Part shown: in pieces, positions 24,221 through 32,004 of the stretch
Position numbering within the stretch: position 1 is the stretch's first letter
Layout: the number at the start of each line of letters is the position of its first letter
Assembly (NCBI RefSeq): GCF_022829545.1
Contig: NZ_JAKSYM010000212.1
Span: forward strand, 1-63,788
Source of the DNA: Methylobacterium sp. J-030
GTDB taxonomy: Bacteria > Pseudomonadota > Alphaproteobacteria > Rhizobiales > Beijerinckiaceae
Direction of reading: 5' to 3'
DNA: 63,788 nucleotides
Translations under genes and position numbers: made by a program
Notes under the pieces: generated by a model
Told to the model about the DNA's origin: nothing
What the model saw: the letters and a program-made list of their open reading frames with translations, nothing else
Database searches by the model: none

Positions 24221-25018
24221 TCAGCTCCCGTAGCTCTGCACCAGCGAGCCCGCGACCAGCGTCCATCCATCGACCAGCACGAAGAAGATCAGCTTGAACG
24301 GCAGGGAGACCGTCGCGGGCGGCAGCATCATCATGCCGATCGCCATCAGCACCGAGGCGACCACGAGGTCGATGATCAGGAACGGGATGAACAGCAGGAA
24401 GCCGATCTCGAAGGCGCGCCGGAGCTCCGAGATCATGAAGGCCGGCGTCACGATCTCCAGGCCGACATCCTCGGGACCCTTCGGCGCCGGCACCTTGGCG
24501 AGGTCGAGGAACAGCTTGAGATCCTTCTCGCGGACGTTCTTCAGCATGAAGGTCTTGAACGGCGCCGAGGCGCGCTCGAAGGCCTGGGCCTGGGTGATCC
24601 GCCCGGCGATCAGGGGCTCGATCCCCGCGCTGTAGGCGGCGCGGCCGGTCGGGGCCATCACGAAGGCGGTCAGGAACAGGGCGAGGCTGACGAGCACCGC
24701 GGTCGGCGGCGCCGTCTGGGTGCCGAGCGCCGAGCGCAGGAGCGAGAGCACCACGACGATCCGGGTGAAGGCCGTGGCCATCACCAGCACCGAGGGGGCG
24801 ACCGCCAGCACTGTGATCAGCGCGACGAGCTGGAGCGCCCGCTCGGTGGTGCCGCCGGCCCCGAGGTCGAGGGTGACGCTCTGGGCCAGGGCGGGCGAGA
24901 TCGCGGGCGAGGCGACGAGCAGGAGGAGGGCCGGGATCGCCCTCAGGCCCAGACGCCGGAATCTGCGCTTCGGGACGCGGCAAGGCGGGGTGTCGGGCAC
25001 GGCGGGAACCGGAGTCAC
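24221..25018 (-). CDS. fliP: Flagellar type III export apparatus protein FliP
   Basis: Core membrane component of the flagellar export gate, 265 aa. A signal-like N-terminus (PALLLLVASPAISPALA) is followed by the FliP pattern: LQLVALITVLAVAPSVLVMATAFTRIVVVLSLLR, then the periplasmic stretch RASAPFKTFMLKNVREKDL, and the C-terminal membrane segments ending in GMMMLPPATVSLPFKLIFFV. FliP forms a pentamer with FliQ and FliR at the centre of the gate. The start is a GTG at 25018 that overlaps the stop of the HpnL-like gene (GTGA). FliQ, FliR, FlhA and FlhB are not in the window. Confidence 0.95.
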   Translation of the reverse strand: MTPVPAVPDTPPCRVPKRRFRRLGLRAIPALLLLVASPAISPALAQSVTLDLGAGGTTERALQLVALITVLAVAPSVLVMATAFTRIVVVLSLLRSALGTQTAPPTAVLVSLALFLTAFVMAPTGRAAYSAGIEPLIAGRITQAQAFERASAPFKTFMLKNVREKDLKLFLDLAKVPAPKGPEDVGLEIVTPAFMISELRRAFEIGFLLFIPFLIIDLVVASVLMAIGMMMLPPATVSLPFKLIFFVLVDGWTLVAGSLVQSYGS

Positions 25019-26082
25019 GAGCGGTCGCAGGTCGGCGCGGCGGGGCGCACGCCCTCGCGGCGGGCTTCGAGGTTCTGCCAGACGAGGAGCGACGGCAGGC
25101 CGAGCACCACGTCGGGCACCCGGCGGGCGAGGGACAGGGCGATGGCGGTCCCGGCATCGATGCCGAACAGGCCGCAGACCAGCACCAGTCCGCCCTCCTG
25201 CACGCCGAGCCCGCTCGGGACCAGGAAGGCGGCGGCCTTGATCGCCTGGCTCAGCGCCTCGATCACCAGGATGTCGGTCAGGCCGACCCGGTCGACCCCG
25301 ATGCAGGTCAGGACGATGAGAACCTCGGTCGCGCCGAGGAGCCACGCCAGCGCGTGCAGGGCGACGGACTGGGCGAGCCGGCCCCGACGCCCCGGCGCCC
25401 AGACTGCGTCCAGCGCGCCCTGGATGCGCTGGCCCGGCTCCGGCCGGGCCTCGGCCTCGCGCACGAAACGCCGGCCGAGGGCGGCGAGCCGGTCCTCGAC
25501 GAGGCGCACGATCCCGGTCCGCTGCAGCGCGAAGAACGCCCCGACGGCGAGCGCCGCCACCGCCAGGGTGCGCAGTGTCCAGTCGGCGAGTTCGGCCGCC
25601 TCGGCGCCCTCGATCCGGGTCAGGAGGCCGGCCCCGAGGCCGGCGAACAGGGCGAGCGTGCCGACCTGGAACAGCAGATCGGCCAGCACGGAGGCGGCGG
25701 CGAGCGAGCCGGCGACGCCCCAGAAGGTGAGGAGCCGTGCGCCCAGCACCTCGCCGCCCACCGAGGCGACCGGCAGCAGGACGTTGATGCCCTCGCGCAC
25801 GAAGCGCAGGATCAGGCAGGCCGAGGCGGGTGCCGGCGACAGCCCGTCGAGGATGCGCGCCCAGGCGATGCCGCACACCACCAGCACCAGCGCCCGCACC
25901 AGCGTCACGCCGACGAAGCCCGCGACGCCGATCCGGCCGAACGCCGTGGCCACGGCCTGGAGGTCGTTGGTCGCCACCAGCCAGACCGCGAAGCCGAGCC
26001 CGATCAGCGTGCCGAGCAGGGGCAGGCGGCGCACGAGGGCGCGGACGGCCCGGCGCTTCCCGGATTGGCGCGTCTCTGTCAC
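25015..26082 (-). CDS. hpnL: HpnL/LPG-synthase-like integral membrane protein
   Basis: Membrane protein of 355 aa with about eight hydrophobic segments, of the lysylphosphatidylglycerol synthetase membrane-domain (UPF0104) superfamily. The C-terminal block FLVPSGLGVQEGGLVLVCGLFGIDAG...LARRVPDVVLGLPSLLVWQ is the pattern of the hopanoid-linked protein HpnL. HpnL-type proteins are thought to move hopanoids or lipids between membranes; methylobacteria are rich in hopanoids. Unusually, this copy is translationally coupled to fliP and not in a hopanoid cluster. The symbol rests on motif recognition only; a general flippase-like member of the superfamily is possible. Confidence 0.75.
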   Translation of the reverse strand: MTETRQSGKRRAVRALVRRLPLLGTLIGLGFAVWLVATNDLQAVATAFGRIGVAGFVGVTLVRALVLVVCGIAWARILDGLSPAPASACLILRFVREGINVLLPVASVGGEVLGARLLTFWGVAGSLAAASVLADLLFQVGTLALFAGLGAGLLTRIEGAEAAELADWTLRTLAVAALAVGAFFALQRTGIVRLVEDRLAALGRRFVREAEARPEPGQRIQGALDAVWAPGRRGRLAQSVALHALAWLLGATEVLIVLTCIGVDRVGLTDILVIEALSQAIKAAAFLVPSGLGVQEGGLVLVCGLFGIDAGTAIALSLARRVPDVVLGLPSLLVWQNLEARREGVRPAAPTCDRS

Positions 26083-26146
26083 GGTCGAAGCGTGCGCGTT
26101 ACGCGTCGGGAGGCGGGCAAGAGCGGCGGCTCCAGGGTTGGGCCGG

Positions 26147-26590
26147 TCAGCGTGCCGGCGGCGATTCGTTTGGCGATACCGGCGCTAGTGCGGTATTGGG
26201 GCCGAATTCGGGGGATTGCCTGCGCGGCAGAACGGGGTCCAGCACGGCGGAGAGTGCATCCGCCGGCCCGGCCTCGGGGTCGAGCAGGATGATGCGCCCG
26301 CCCGCGAGGCTCGCGCCGGTGGCGACCGCGATCGCGTGCTTCGGGCACGGGCCGAGGCAGCCCGACTCGACGATGCAGAGCTTCCTCCGAGGACCGGCCG
26401 CGTCCCTGCTGGCCTGTTTCCCGGCCTTCTTCAGCAACGCGCGCACGGCGCGCGGGCGCAGGCCCTGCCGCTTGGCGCATTTGGAGCAGACGACCACGAC
26501 CTCGGTGAGCTTGGTCTTGGCCGATCGGCTGGCCGACCGTCCGGAAGGGCGGCGCCCGGTGTCGCCCGTCGCGTTGTGTTCTGTCATCAT
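26147..26590 (-). CDS. Thioredoxin-like [2Fe-2S] ferredoxin-domain protein
   Basis: Protein of 147 aa. After a 30-residue polar N-terminus comes VVVVCSKCAKRQGL, and later CIVESGCLGPCPKHAIAV: together C-x2-C early and C-x6-C-x3-C late, the ligand spacing of the thioredoxin-like (Shethna-type) [2Fe-2S] ferredoxins. The strand after the last Cys (ATGASLAGGRIILLDPEAG) is also typical. Such proteins are soluble electron carriers or cluster sensors; some stand next to cobaltochelatase or metal genes, but no partner is seen here. The N- and C-terminal tails are low-complexity. ATG at 26590 and 26587 are both possible. Confidence 0.78.
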   Translation of the reverse strand: MMTEHNATGDTGRRPSGRSASRSAKTKLTEVVVVCSKCAKRQGLRPRAVRALLKKAGKQASRDAAGPRRKLCIVESGCLGPCPKHAIAVATGASLAGGRIILLDPEAGPADALSAVLDPVLPRRQSPEFGPNTALAPVSPNESPPAR

Positions 26591-26783
26591 CCGGAGATTC
26601 TACGGCGCCATACGGGCATTGCGCTACCTCGCCCGTCGCCGCGGGCCCCGGGGCCAAGCCCGAACGGGTTCGCGGACGCCATAAAAAGGGCCTAAAAGAA
26701 CGGGATTCCGGAACCGCGTACGGGCCGCCTTTCGGCCGGCGCCGCCTAGGCGGAACCGGCGCAGACCCAGGAACAATGAGCGG

Positions 26784-28100
26784 ATGAGCTTCGACGACGA
26801 CGTCAAGGTCAAGGACGACACGCGCGAAGGCGAGATCGTGACCTTCGCTGCCGCGACGATGACCGAGCTGCGGCGGAGCGCCGAGACGATCCGGCCGGTT
26901 CCGGAGAAGCGGGGCGCCCAGGTCCTGGCCGCCGCGATTCGCCAGCGCCTGGACTGGACCCGTCTGCCGGGCCTGCGCCCGCGCCAGGAGGATACGTCAA
27001 GCTACGGGGCACGGATCGTCCGCCGCGTCAGCTTGTTCGTCCTGCTGCCGACCCTCGTGATCGGGCTGTACCTGTTCGGCTTCGCGTCGAACCAGTACGT
27101 CGCCGAGGCTCAGTTCACGGTCCGCGGCAACGTCGAGCCGATGGAGAACATCTCGCTCGGCCAGTATACGAGCTTAATTCAAAAGCATAACAGCCAGGAC
27201 AGCTTCATCGTCCGCGACTACATCGGCAGCCAGACCTTGGTCGAATCGCTCGAGAAGAGCATCGGCCTGTCCAAGCTGTTCTCCCGCCCCGAGGCCGATT
27301 TCTGGTCGCGATACGATCCGAACAATCCGATCGAGGAGCTGACTAAGTACTGGCGCAAGCATGTCGAGGCGCATATCGACTCGATCTCGGGCGTGATCCG
27401 CCTGACGGTCCGGGCTTACACCCCCGAGGACGCCCTGACCATCGCCCGCGAGGTGGTGGCGCGCTCCGAGACGCTGATCAACACCATCTCGAAGCGTGCG
27501 CAGGCCGACATGGTGGTCCAGGCCGAGGCTGACGCCCAGACCGCGCAGGACCGCCTGCGCAAGGCGCATCTCGCCCTGCAGACCTTCCGCAATCAGTGGG
27601 GGGTGATCGACCCGGTCAAGTCCGCTGAGGGAACGCTGACGACCCTGACGCTGCTGCGCAAGGAAAAGCTCAAGGCCGAGAACGATTTGCAGGTGTTGCG
27701 CAGCTCGACCCTGGATGAGCGCTCGCGCTCGATCCAGACCCTCGTCGCCAACATCACCGCCATCGACCAGCAGATGAAGACGCTGCAGGACGAGATGACG
27801 AGCACCGGCGCCGCAGGCGGCACGAACCTGACCGAGGCCCTGCTCCAGTACGAGGGCCTGCTGGTCGAGCGGACCATCGCCGAGAAGCTCGAGGAATCCG
27901 CCCACATGCTGCTCGACCGAGCCCGGGTGGCGGCCGGCAAGCAGCATATCTTCCTGGCGACCTTCGTGCCGCCGGTCCTGCCGACGGACAGCCTGTATCC
28001 GGAGCGGGGACACACGCTGCTGGTGGCGTTTTTCTGCTTCTTCGTGATCTGGAGTTCGTCTTCGCTCCTGCTCGCGGGCATCCGCGACCAGAGGATGTAG
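26784..28100 (+). CDS. Capsular polysaccharide export inner-membrane protein (KpsE/CtrB/BexC-like)
   Basis: Protein of 438 aa of the polysaccharide co-polymerase/ABC-associated type. A cytoplasmic N-terminus of about 85 residues is followed by the first membrane segment (VSLFVLLPTLVIGLYLFGF), then QYVAEAQFTVRG, the usual start of the periplasmic domain, a long coiled-coil region (residues about 220-360), and a second membrane segment near the C-terminus (LLVAFFCFFVIWSSSSLLLAGI). These proteins bridge an ABC exporter and the outer-membrane Wza-type channel. Here it stands alone: no KpsM/T, Wza or glycosyltransferase is adjacent. The short patch around 27170-27190 has unusually AT-rich codons. 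Confidence 0.87.
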   Translation: MSFDDDVKVKDDTREGEIVTFAAATMTELRRSAETIRPVPEKRGAQVLAAAIRQRLDWTRLPGLRPRQEDTSSYGARIVRRVSLFVLLPTLVIGLYLFGFASNQYVAEAQFTVRGNVEPMENISLGQYTSLIQKHNSQDSFIVRDYIGSQTLVESLEKSIGLSKLFSRPEADFWSRYDPNNPIEELTKYWRKHVEAHIDSISGVIRLTVRAYTPEDALTIAREVVARSETLINTISKRAQADMVVQAEADAQTAQDRLRKAHLALQTFRNQWGVIDPVKSAEGTLTTLTLLRKEKLKAENDLQVLRSSTLDERSRSIQTLVANITAIDQQMKTLQDEMTSTGAAGGTNLTEALLQYEGLLVERTIAEKLEESAHMLLDRARVAAGKQHIFLATFVPPVLPTDSLYPERGHTLLVAFFCFFVIWSSSSLLLAGIRDQRM

Positions 28101-28200
28101 GCGGCCACCACGCGGGCCTCTGGATCCCGCGCCGCGCGGTCTGTAGACGGGGCGGTCCGGCGATCCAGCCGCCCGGTGGAAGAGCGAAGTCTAACGGCCC

Positions 28201-28485
28201 ATGTCGGATTTCTCCGATCTCGTTGCGAAGGCGATTCAGCCATCGATGAACCGGGAGGAGCGCGAGGCGGTCTACACCGTGGTCCGGCAGGCCGTGCTCC
28301 GCCTGCAGGAGCGGGAGGCGCTGCCCGCCAGCGACCCGCGCGTCGCGCTTCAGCGCCACCTCGTCGAGGAGACGATCCGTGACGTCGAGAGTGACGTCGC
28401 CCGCTATGCGTCGCTGCGCAAGCTCGAGTTGGCCTTCGCCGCCCAGAACGAGGCTGACCGGGCGGTGAAGTCCGGCCGGCGGTAG
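28201..28485 (+). CDS. Small conserved-looking hypothetical protein (94 aa)
   Basis: The ATG at 28201 begins a soluble, almost all-helical protein of 94 aa (MSDFSDLVAKAIQPSMNREEREAVYTVVRQ...), rich in Arg, Glu and Ala, with no signal peptide. It follows the KpsE-like gene by 100 bases on the same strand and is convergent with flbD. Codon use fits the rest of the region. I do not recognise the family; the helical pattern could suit a small regulator or adaptor. Confidence 0.65.
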   Translation: MSDFSDLVAKAIQPSMNREEREAVYTVVRQAVLRLQEREALPASDPRVALQRHLVEETIRDVESDVARYASLRKLELAFAAQNEADRAVKSGRR

Positions 28486-28529
28486 AACGCACGCGGCCGG
28501 GGCGAAGCCCGTCGCGCGTCGGAGCATCC

Positions 28530-29891
28530 TCATCCGCAGGCGGCGTTCGCCCGCATGCTGCCGGGCTCGGCCACGTCGAGGCCCGCCGAGACGTATTCGT
28601 TGAGCTTGTTGCGCAGGGTCCGGATCGAGATGCCGAGGATCTTGGCCGCGTGGGTGCGGTTGCCGAGGCAATGGTCCAGGGTGTCGAGGATCAGGTCGCA
28701 TTCGACCTGCGCCACGGTCCGCCCCACAAGCCCGCGGGTGGCGGCCTCGGCGGCCTGCGCGGCGCGCATCGCCGGGCCCTCCGCGGCGATCGTGTCGCCC
28801 TCCGGCGACAGGATCGCCTCGGGACCGATCGCGTCGCCCGCGGCGAGCAGCACGGCCCGGTGCAGGGTGTTCTCCAACTCGCGCACGTTGCCGCGCCAGG
28901 GGTTCTTCAGCACCAGCGATCGCGCCTCGGCGGAGAGCGGACGAACCGGCACGCCGTTCACCGCGGCGTATTTCTTCGCGAAATGCGTGGCCAGTTCCAG
29001 AATGTCGGCCGGCCGCTCGCGGAGCGGCGGCAGCTTCAGCGCCACGACGTTGAGCCGGTAGAACAGGTCCTCGCGGAACGTGCCCTTGCGGACCTCCTCG
29101 GCGAGATTGCGGTTGGAGGTGGCGAGCACCCGGATGTCGACCCGCACCGGCGCGGTGCCGCCGACCCGGTCGATCACCCGCTCCTGAAGGGCGCGCAGCA
29201 GCTTCGCCTGCAGGCGCACATCCATCTCGGAGATCTCGTCCAGGAGCAGCGTGCCGCCATTGGCCTCCTCGAACCGGCCGATGCGCCGGGCGACCGCGCC
29301 GGTGAACGCCCCCTTCTCGTGGCCGAACAGCTCGGATTCGAGCAGGGCCTCGGGGATCGCCGCGCAGTTCACCGACACGAAGGGCTTGTTCGCCCGGCCG
29401 GATTTCTGGTGGACGTGGCGGGCCAGCACCTCCTTGCCGGTGCCGCTCTCGCCGGTGATCAGCACAGAGGCCTCCGAGCGGGCGACCTGCTCGGCAAGCT
29501 TGACCACCCGCTCCATCGACGGGTCGCGCCACACGAAGGCGGCGCGATCGGTGGCGACCGCCTCCAGCACCGCGGCGATCATCTCGGGATCCGGCGGGAG
29601 CGGGATATACTCCTTCGCACCGGCCCGGATCGCCGCGACCGCGGTCGAGGCGTCCGCCGAGACCCCGCAGGCGACCACGGGCGTGCGGATCCGCTCCGCC
29701 TCCAGCGCGACGACGAGATCGCGGATCGGCAGACCGACGTCGATCATGATGAGGTCGGCGCCGCGGGCGCGCAGGACGTTGAGGCCCTGCGGCACGGCAT
29801 CCGCCTGCGTCACGGAGGCGCCGCGCTGCATGGCGATCTTCGAGGCGGTGATCAACTCGCCGTTGAGCCGCCCGATCATCAGGAGCCGCAT
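28530..29891 (-). CDS. flbD: FlbD-type sigma-54-dependent flagellar regulator
   Basis: Enhancer-binding protein of 453 aa. The N-terminal receiver-like domain (1-120) has [10 protein letters not shown] but lacks the acidic pair normally found after the first strand ([11 protein letters not shown]), as in Caulobacter FlbD, which is not activated by a kinase but by FliX. The AAA+ domain follows (about 130-370) with Walker A GESGTGKE, the sigma-54 contact loop GAFTGA, and Walker [12 protein letters not shown] Fis-type helix-turn-helix is at the C-terminus ([19 protein letters not shown]). It turns late flagellar genes on from -24/-12 promoters; one such promoter is predicted upstream of fliK here. 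It is the last gene after fliF-G-H-N. Confidence 0.93.
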   Translation of the reverse strand: MRLLMIGRLNGELITASKIAMQRGASVTQADAVPQGLNVLRARGADLIMIDVGLPIRDLVVALEAERIRTPVVACGVSADASTAVAAIRAGAKEYIPLPPDPEMIAAVLEAVATDRAAFVWRDPSMERVVKLAEQVARSEASVLITGESGTGKEVLARHVHQKSGRANKPFVSVNCAAIPEALLESELFGHEKGAFTGAVARRIGRFEEANGGTLLLDEISEMDVRLQAKLLRALQERVIDRVGGTAPVRVDIRVLATSNRNLAEEVRKGTFREDLFYRLNVVALKLPPLRERPADILELATHFAKKYAAVNGVPVRPLSAEARSLVLKNPWRGNVRELENTLHRAVLLAAGDAIGPEAILSPEGDTIAAEGPAMRAAQAAEAATRGLVGRTVAQVECDLILDTLDHCLGNRTHAAKILGISIRTLRNKLNEYVSAGLDVAEPGSMRANAACG

Positions 29892-29976
29892 GGTTCGTCC
29901 CTCTCAACTTCCCTGGCGCGGACAGCCCCCCGGCGTCCGCATCCCAAAACTCACGCGCCCGGCTTACTCGCCCGGC

Positions 29977-30315
29977 TTACTCGCCCTTGACGATCTCGGT
30001 CATCGTCACGCCGAGCCGGTCCTCGACCAGGACCACCTCGCCGCGGGCGACCAGCCGGTTGTTGACGAACACGTCGATCGCCTCGCCGACCTTGCGGTCG
30101 AGTTCGAGCACCGCGCCGGGCGCCATCCGGAGGAGGTCGCCGATCGGCATCCGGGCCGAACCCAGCACCGCCGAAACCATCACGGGCACGTCGAACAGCT
30201 GCTCCAGGTCGGCGGCAGATTTCGGCGTCGTCGGCGCGTCGCGGATCGACCCCCCGGCGTAATCCGGGTCCTGCTCGCCGAGCTGGGGCAGGCTGAAATC
30301 GTCGGACATCGGCAT
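29977..30315 (-). CDS. fliN: Flagellar motor switch protein FliN
   Basis: C-ring protein of 112 aa. After a 30-residue N-terminal tail comes the SpoA domain: LEQLFDVPVMVSAVLGSARMPIGDLLRMAPGAVLELDRKVGEAIDVFVNNRLVARGEVVLVEDRLGVTMTEI, complete and typical. FliN forms the base of the C-ring together with FliM and binds FliH. The ATG at 30315 has AAAGGAAC just upstream; a second in-frame ATG is at 30309. It lies 9 bases after the fliH stop, within the fliF-G-H-N-flbD unit. FliM is not in the window. Confidence 0.95.
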   Translation of the reverse strand: MPMSDDFSLPQLGEQDPDYAGGSIRDAPTTPKSAADLEQLFDVPVMVSAVLGSARMPIGDLLRMAPGAVLELDRKVGEAIDVFVNNRLVARGEVVLVEDRLGVTMTEIVKGE

Positions 30316-30324
30316 CGGGTTCCT

Positions 30325-30936
30325 TTACGGGTTCGTCGGCAGGCCGAGGGCATCGAGCACCGCCGCCTCGATGCGGGCGCGCTCGCGCACGATGCCGCCG
30401 TCGGCCCACTCGATGCGGGCGTCGCCCGCCGCCATGTCGGGGTCGCCCAGCACCACGAGCCGGCCCTCGTAACCGCGCTCGCGCGCGAGGCGCTTCATCA
30501 GGGCCTCGGCCTCCTCGACGAGGCCGTCGTGGACCCGGACCACAAGGTGGGGCACCCCGCGCAGGTGCTGGAGTGCGGCGCGCGCCGCCTCGCCGATGCC
30601 GGCCAGCGGGGCGGCGTCGAGGGCGTCGCCCGCGACCTTCCGGGCGATCAGCATCGCCACCTCGACGGCCTGCGCCTCGCGCTCGACGTCGCGGGCATCG
30701 GCCTGCGCGATGAGGCCCGCGGCGGCCAGCGCCAGCCGGTTCAGGGCGTCGGCGAGCCGGCCCTGGATCTGCGCCTCCGCCTGGATCCGGCCCTCCTGCA
30801 GGCCGCGTGCATGGGCCTCGGCCTCGGCGCGGGACGCGGCCTCGGCGGCGCGCTGCGCCTCGGCGCTGGGGCGACCGCTGCGGAAATCGGTCTCGAACAG
30901 GAACGGCTTCGCGCTCCGGGCGGCCTGGGCGCTCAA
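30325..30936 (-). CDS. fliH: Flagellar export ATPase regulator FliH-like protein
   Basis: Protein of 203 aa placed as FliH by position (fliF-G-H-N) and by form: an Ala/Glu/Gln-rich coiled coil in the N-terminal third (AQRAAEAASRAEAEAHARGLQEG with Gly-spaced heptads), then a C-terminal domain (VEVAMLIARKVAGDALDAAP...VHDGLVEEAEALMKRLA...IEWADGGIVRERARIEAAVLDAL) as in FliH/YscL. FliH anchors the ATPase FliI to the C-ring. The start is an unusual TTG at 30936 that overlaps the fliG stop (TTGA), the only start that fits the spacing. FliI is not in the window. Confidence 0.87.
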   Translation of the reverse strand: MSAQAARSAKPFLFETDFRSGRPSAEAQRAAEAASRAEAEAHARGLQEGRIQAEAQIQGRLADALNRLALAAAGLIAQADARDVEREAQAVEVAMLIARKVAGDALDAAPLAGIGEAARAALQHLRGVPHLVVRVHDGLVEEAEALMKRLARERGYEGRLVVLGDPDMAAGDARIEWADGGIVRERARIEAAVLDALGLPTNP

Positions 30937-31979
30937 TAGACCAGCTCCTCCTCGGCGCTATTCTTGGCGATCATGATCTCGCCCTTCTCGGCGAGGTCCT
31001 TGGCGATCTCGGTCATCTTGGCCTGCGCCTCGTCGACCTCCTTGAGGCGGACCGGGCCGAGGGAGGCCATCTCGTCCGTGAGGTTCTTGGCCGCGCGCGT
31101 CGACATCTGCTGCATGAAGAACGCCCGGGTCCGCTCGTTGCCGCCCTTGAGCGCCCGGCACAGGGTCTCGTTGTCGACCGAGCGCATCAGGGTCTGGACG
31201 CTGCCCGGATCGAGCTTCAGCAGATCCTCGAAGGTGAACATCAGCTCGCGGATGCGCTTGGCCGAGCCGCGGTTCGCCTGGTCGAGGGCCGCGAGGAAGC
31301 GCCCCTCCGTCTGCCGGTCGAAGGCGTTGAACACGTCGGCCATCATCTCGTGGGCGTCGCGGCGCTGGGTCTGCGCGATGGTCGAGACGAACTCGACCCG
31401 CAGCGTCTCCTCGATGTGGCGCAGGGCCTCCTTCTGGACCGTCTCCATGCGCAGCATCCGGTTGAGGCAGTCGATCGCGAAATCCTCGGGCAGGATGGTC
31501 AGCACCTTGGCGGCGTAGTCGGCCCGCACCCGCGACAGCACCACCGCCACGGTCTGCGGGTACTCGTTGCGCAGGAACGAGGCGAGGATCTCCGGATCGA
31601 CCTGGGCGATCGAGGCCCAGACCCGCTTGCCGGACGCGCCCTTGATCTCCGCCATGATCAGCGAGACCTGATCGCTAGGGAAGATTTTCAGGAGCAGCGC
31701 CTCGGTCCGCTCGAAGTTCGACGAGATGCCGCCGCTGTTGCCGAGCTTGGTCACGAACTCGATGATCAGCTTGTCGACCGTGGCGACCTCCAGCGTGCCG
31801 AGCTGGACCATCGCGTGGCTGACCTTCTTGACCTCCTCCTCCTCCAGCATCTGCCAGATCGGGGCGCCTTCCTCCTCGCCGAGCATCAGCAGGAGCGCGG
31901 CGGCGCGCTGCGGGCCGGGCATCGCCGCGAAGGAACCGCCGCCCGCATTCGCCAGGGTGTTTGCCAGACCTGATGCCAT
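30933..31979 (-). CDS. fliG: Flagellar motor switch protein FliG
   Basis: C-ring protein of 348 aa, normal length. The N-terminal domain begins GPQRAAALLLMLGEEEGAPIW. The middle domain and the EHPQ-equivalent motif are seen at LRNEYPQTVAVVLSRV, and the C-terminal domain carries the charged torque helix near RALKGGNERTRAFFMQQMSTRAAKNLTDEM, with the conserved Arg/Glu/Asp residues for contact with the stator. It mounts on FliF and turns with the rotor. Upstream fliF ends 25 bases before; the stop overlaps fliH. Confidence 0.96.
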   Translation of the reverse strand: MASGLANTLANAGGGSFAAMPGPQRAAALLLMLGEEEGAPIWQMLEEEEVKKVSHAMVQLGTLEVATVDKLIIEFVTKLGNSGGISSNFERTEALLLKIFPSDQVSLIMAEIKGASGKRVWASIAQVDPEILASFLRNEYPQTVAVVLSRVRADYAAKVLTILPEDFAIDCLNRMLRMETVQKEALRHIEETLRVEFVSTIAQTQRRDAHEMMADVFNAFDRQTEGRFLAALDQANRGSAKRIRELMFTFEDLLKLDPGSVQTLMRSVDNETLCRALKGGNERTRAFFMQQMSTRAAKNLTDEMASLGPVRLKEVDEAQAKMTEIAKDLAEKGEIMIAKNSAEEELVY

Positions 31980-32004
31980 GGATGCGCCCTCGATACCCTA
32001 CGCG

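Noticed and set aside
24173..26188. A 671-codon plus-strand open frame opposite fliP and the HpnL-like gene
   Set aside because: The minus-strand genes have clear family motifs; the plus frame gives low-complexity Arg/Ser/Ala sequence only.
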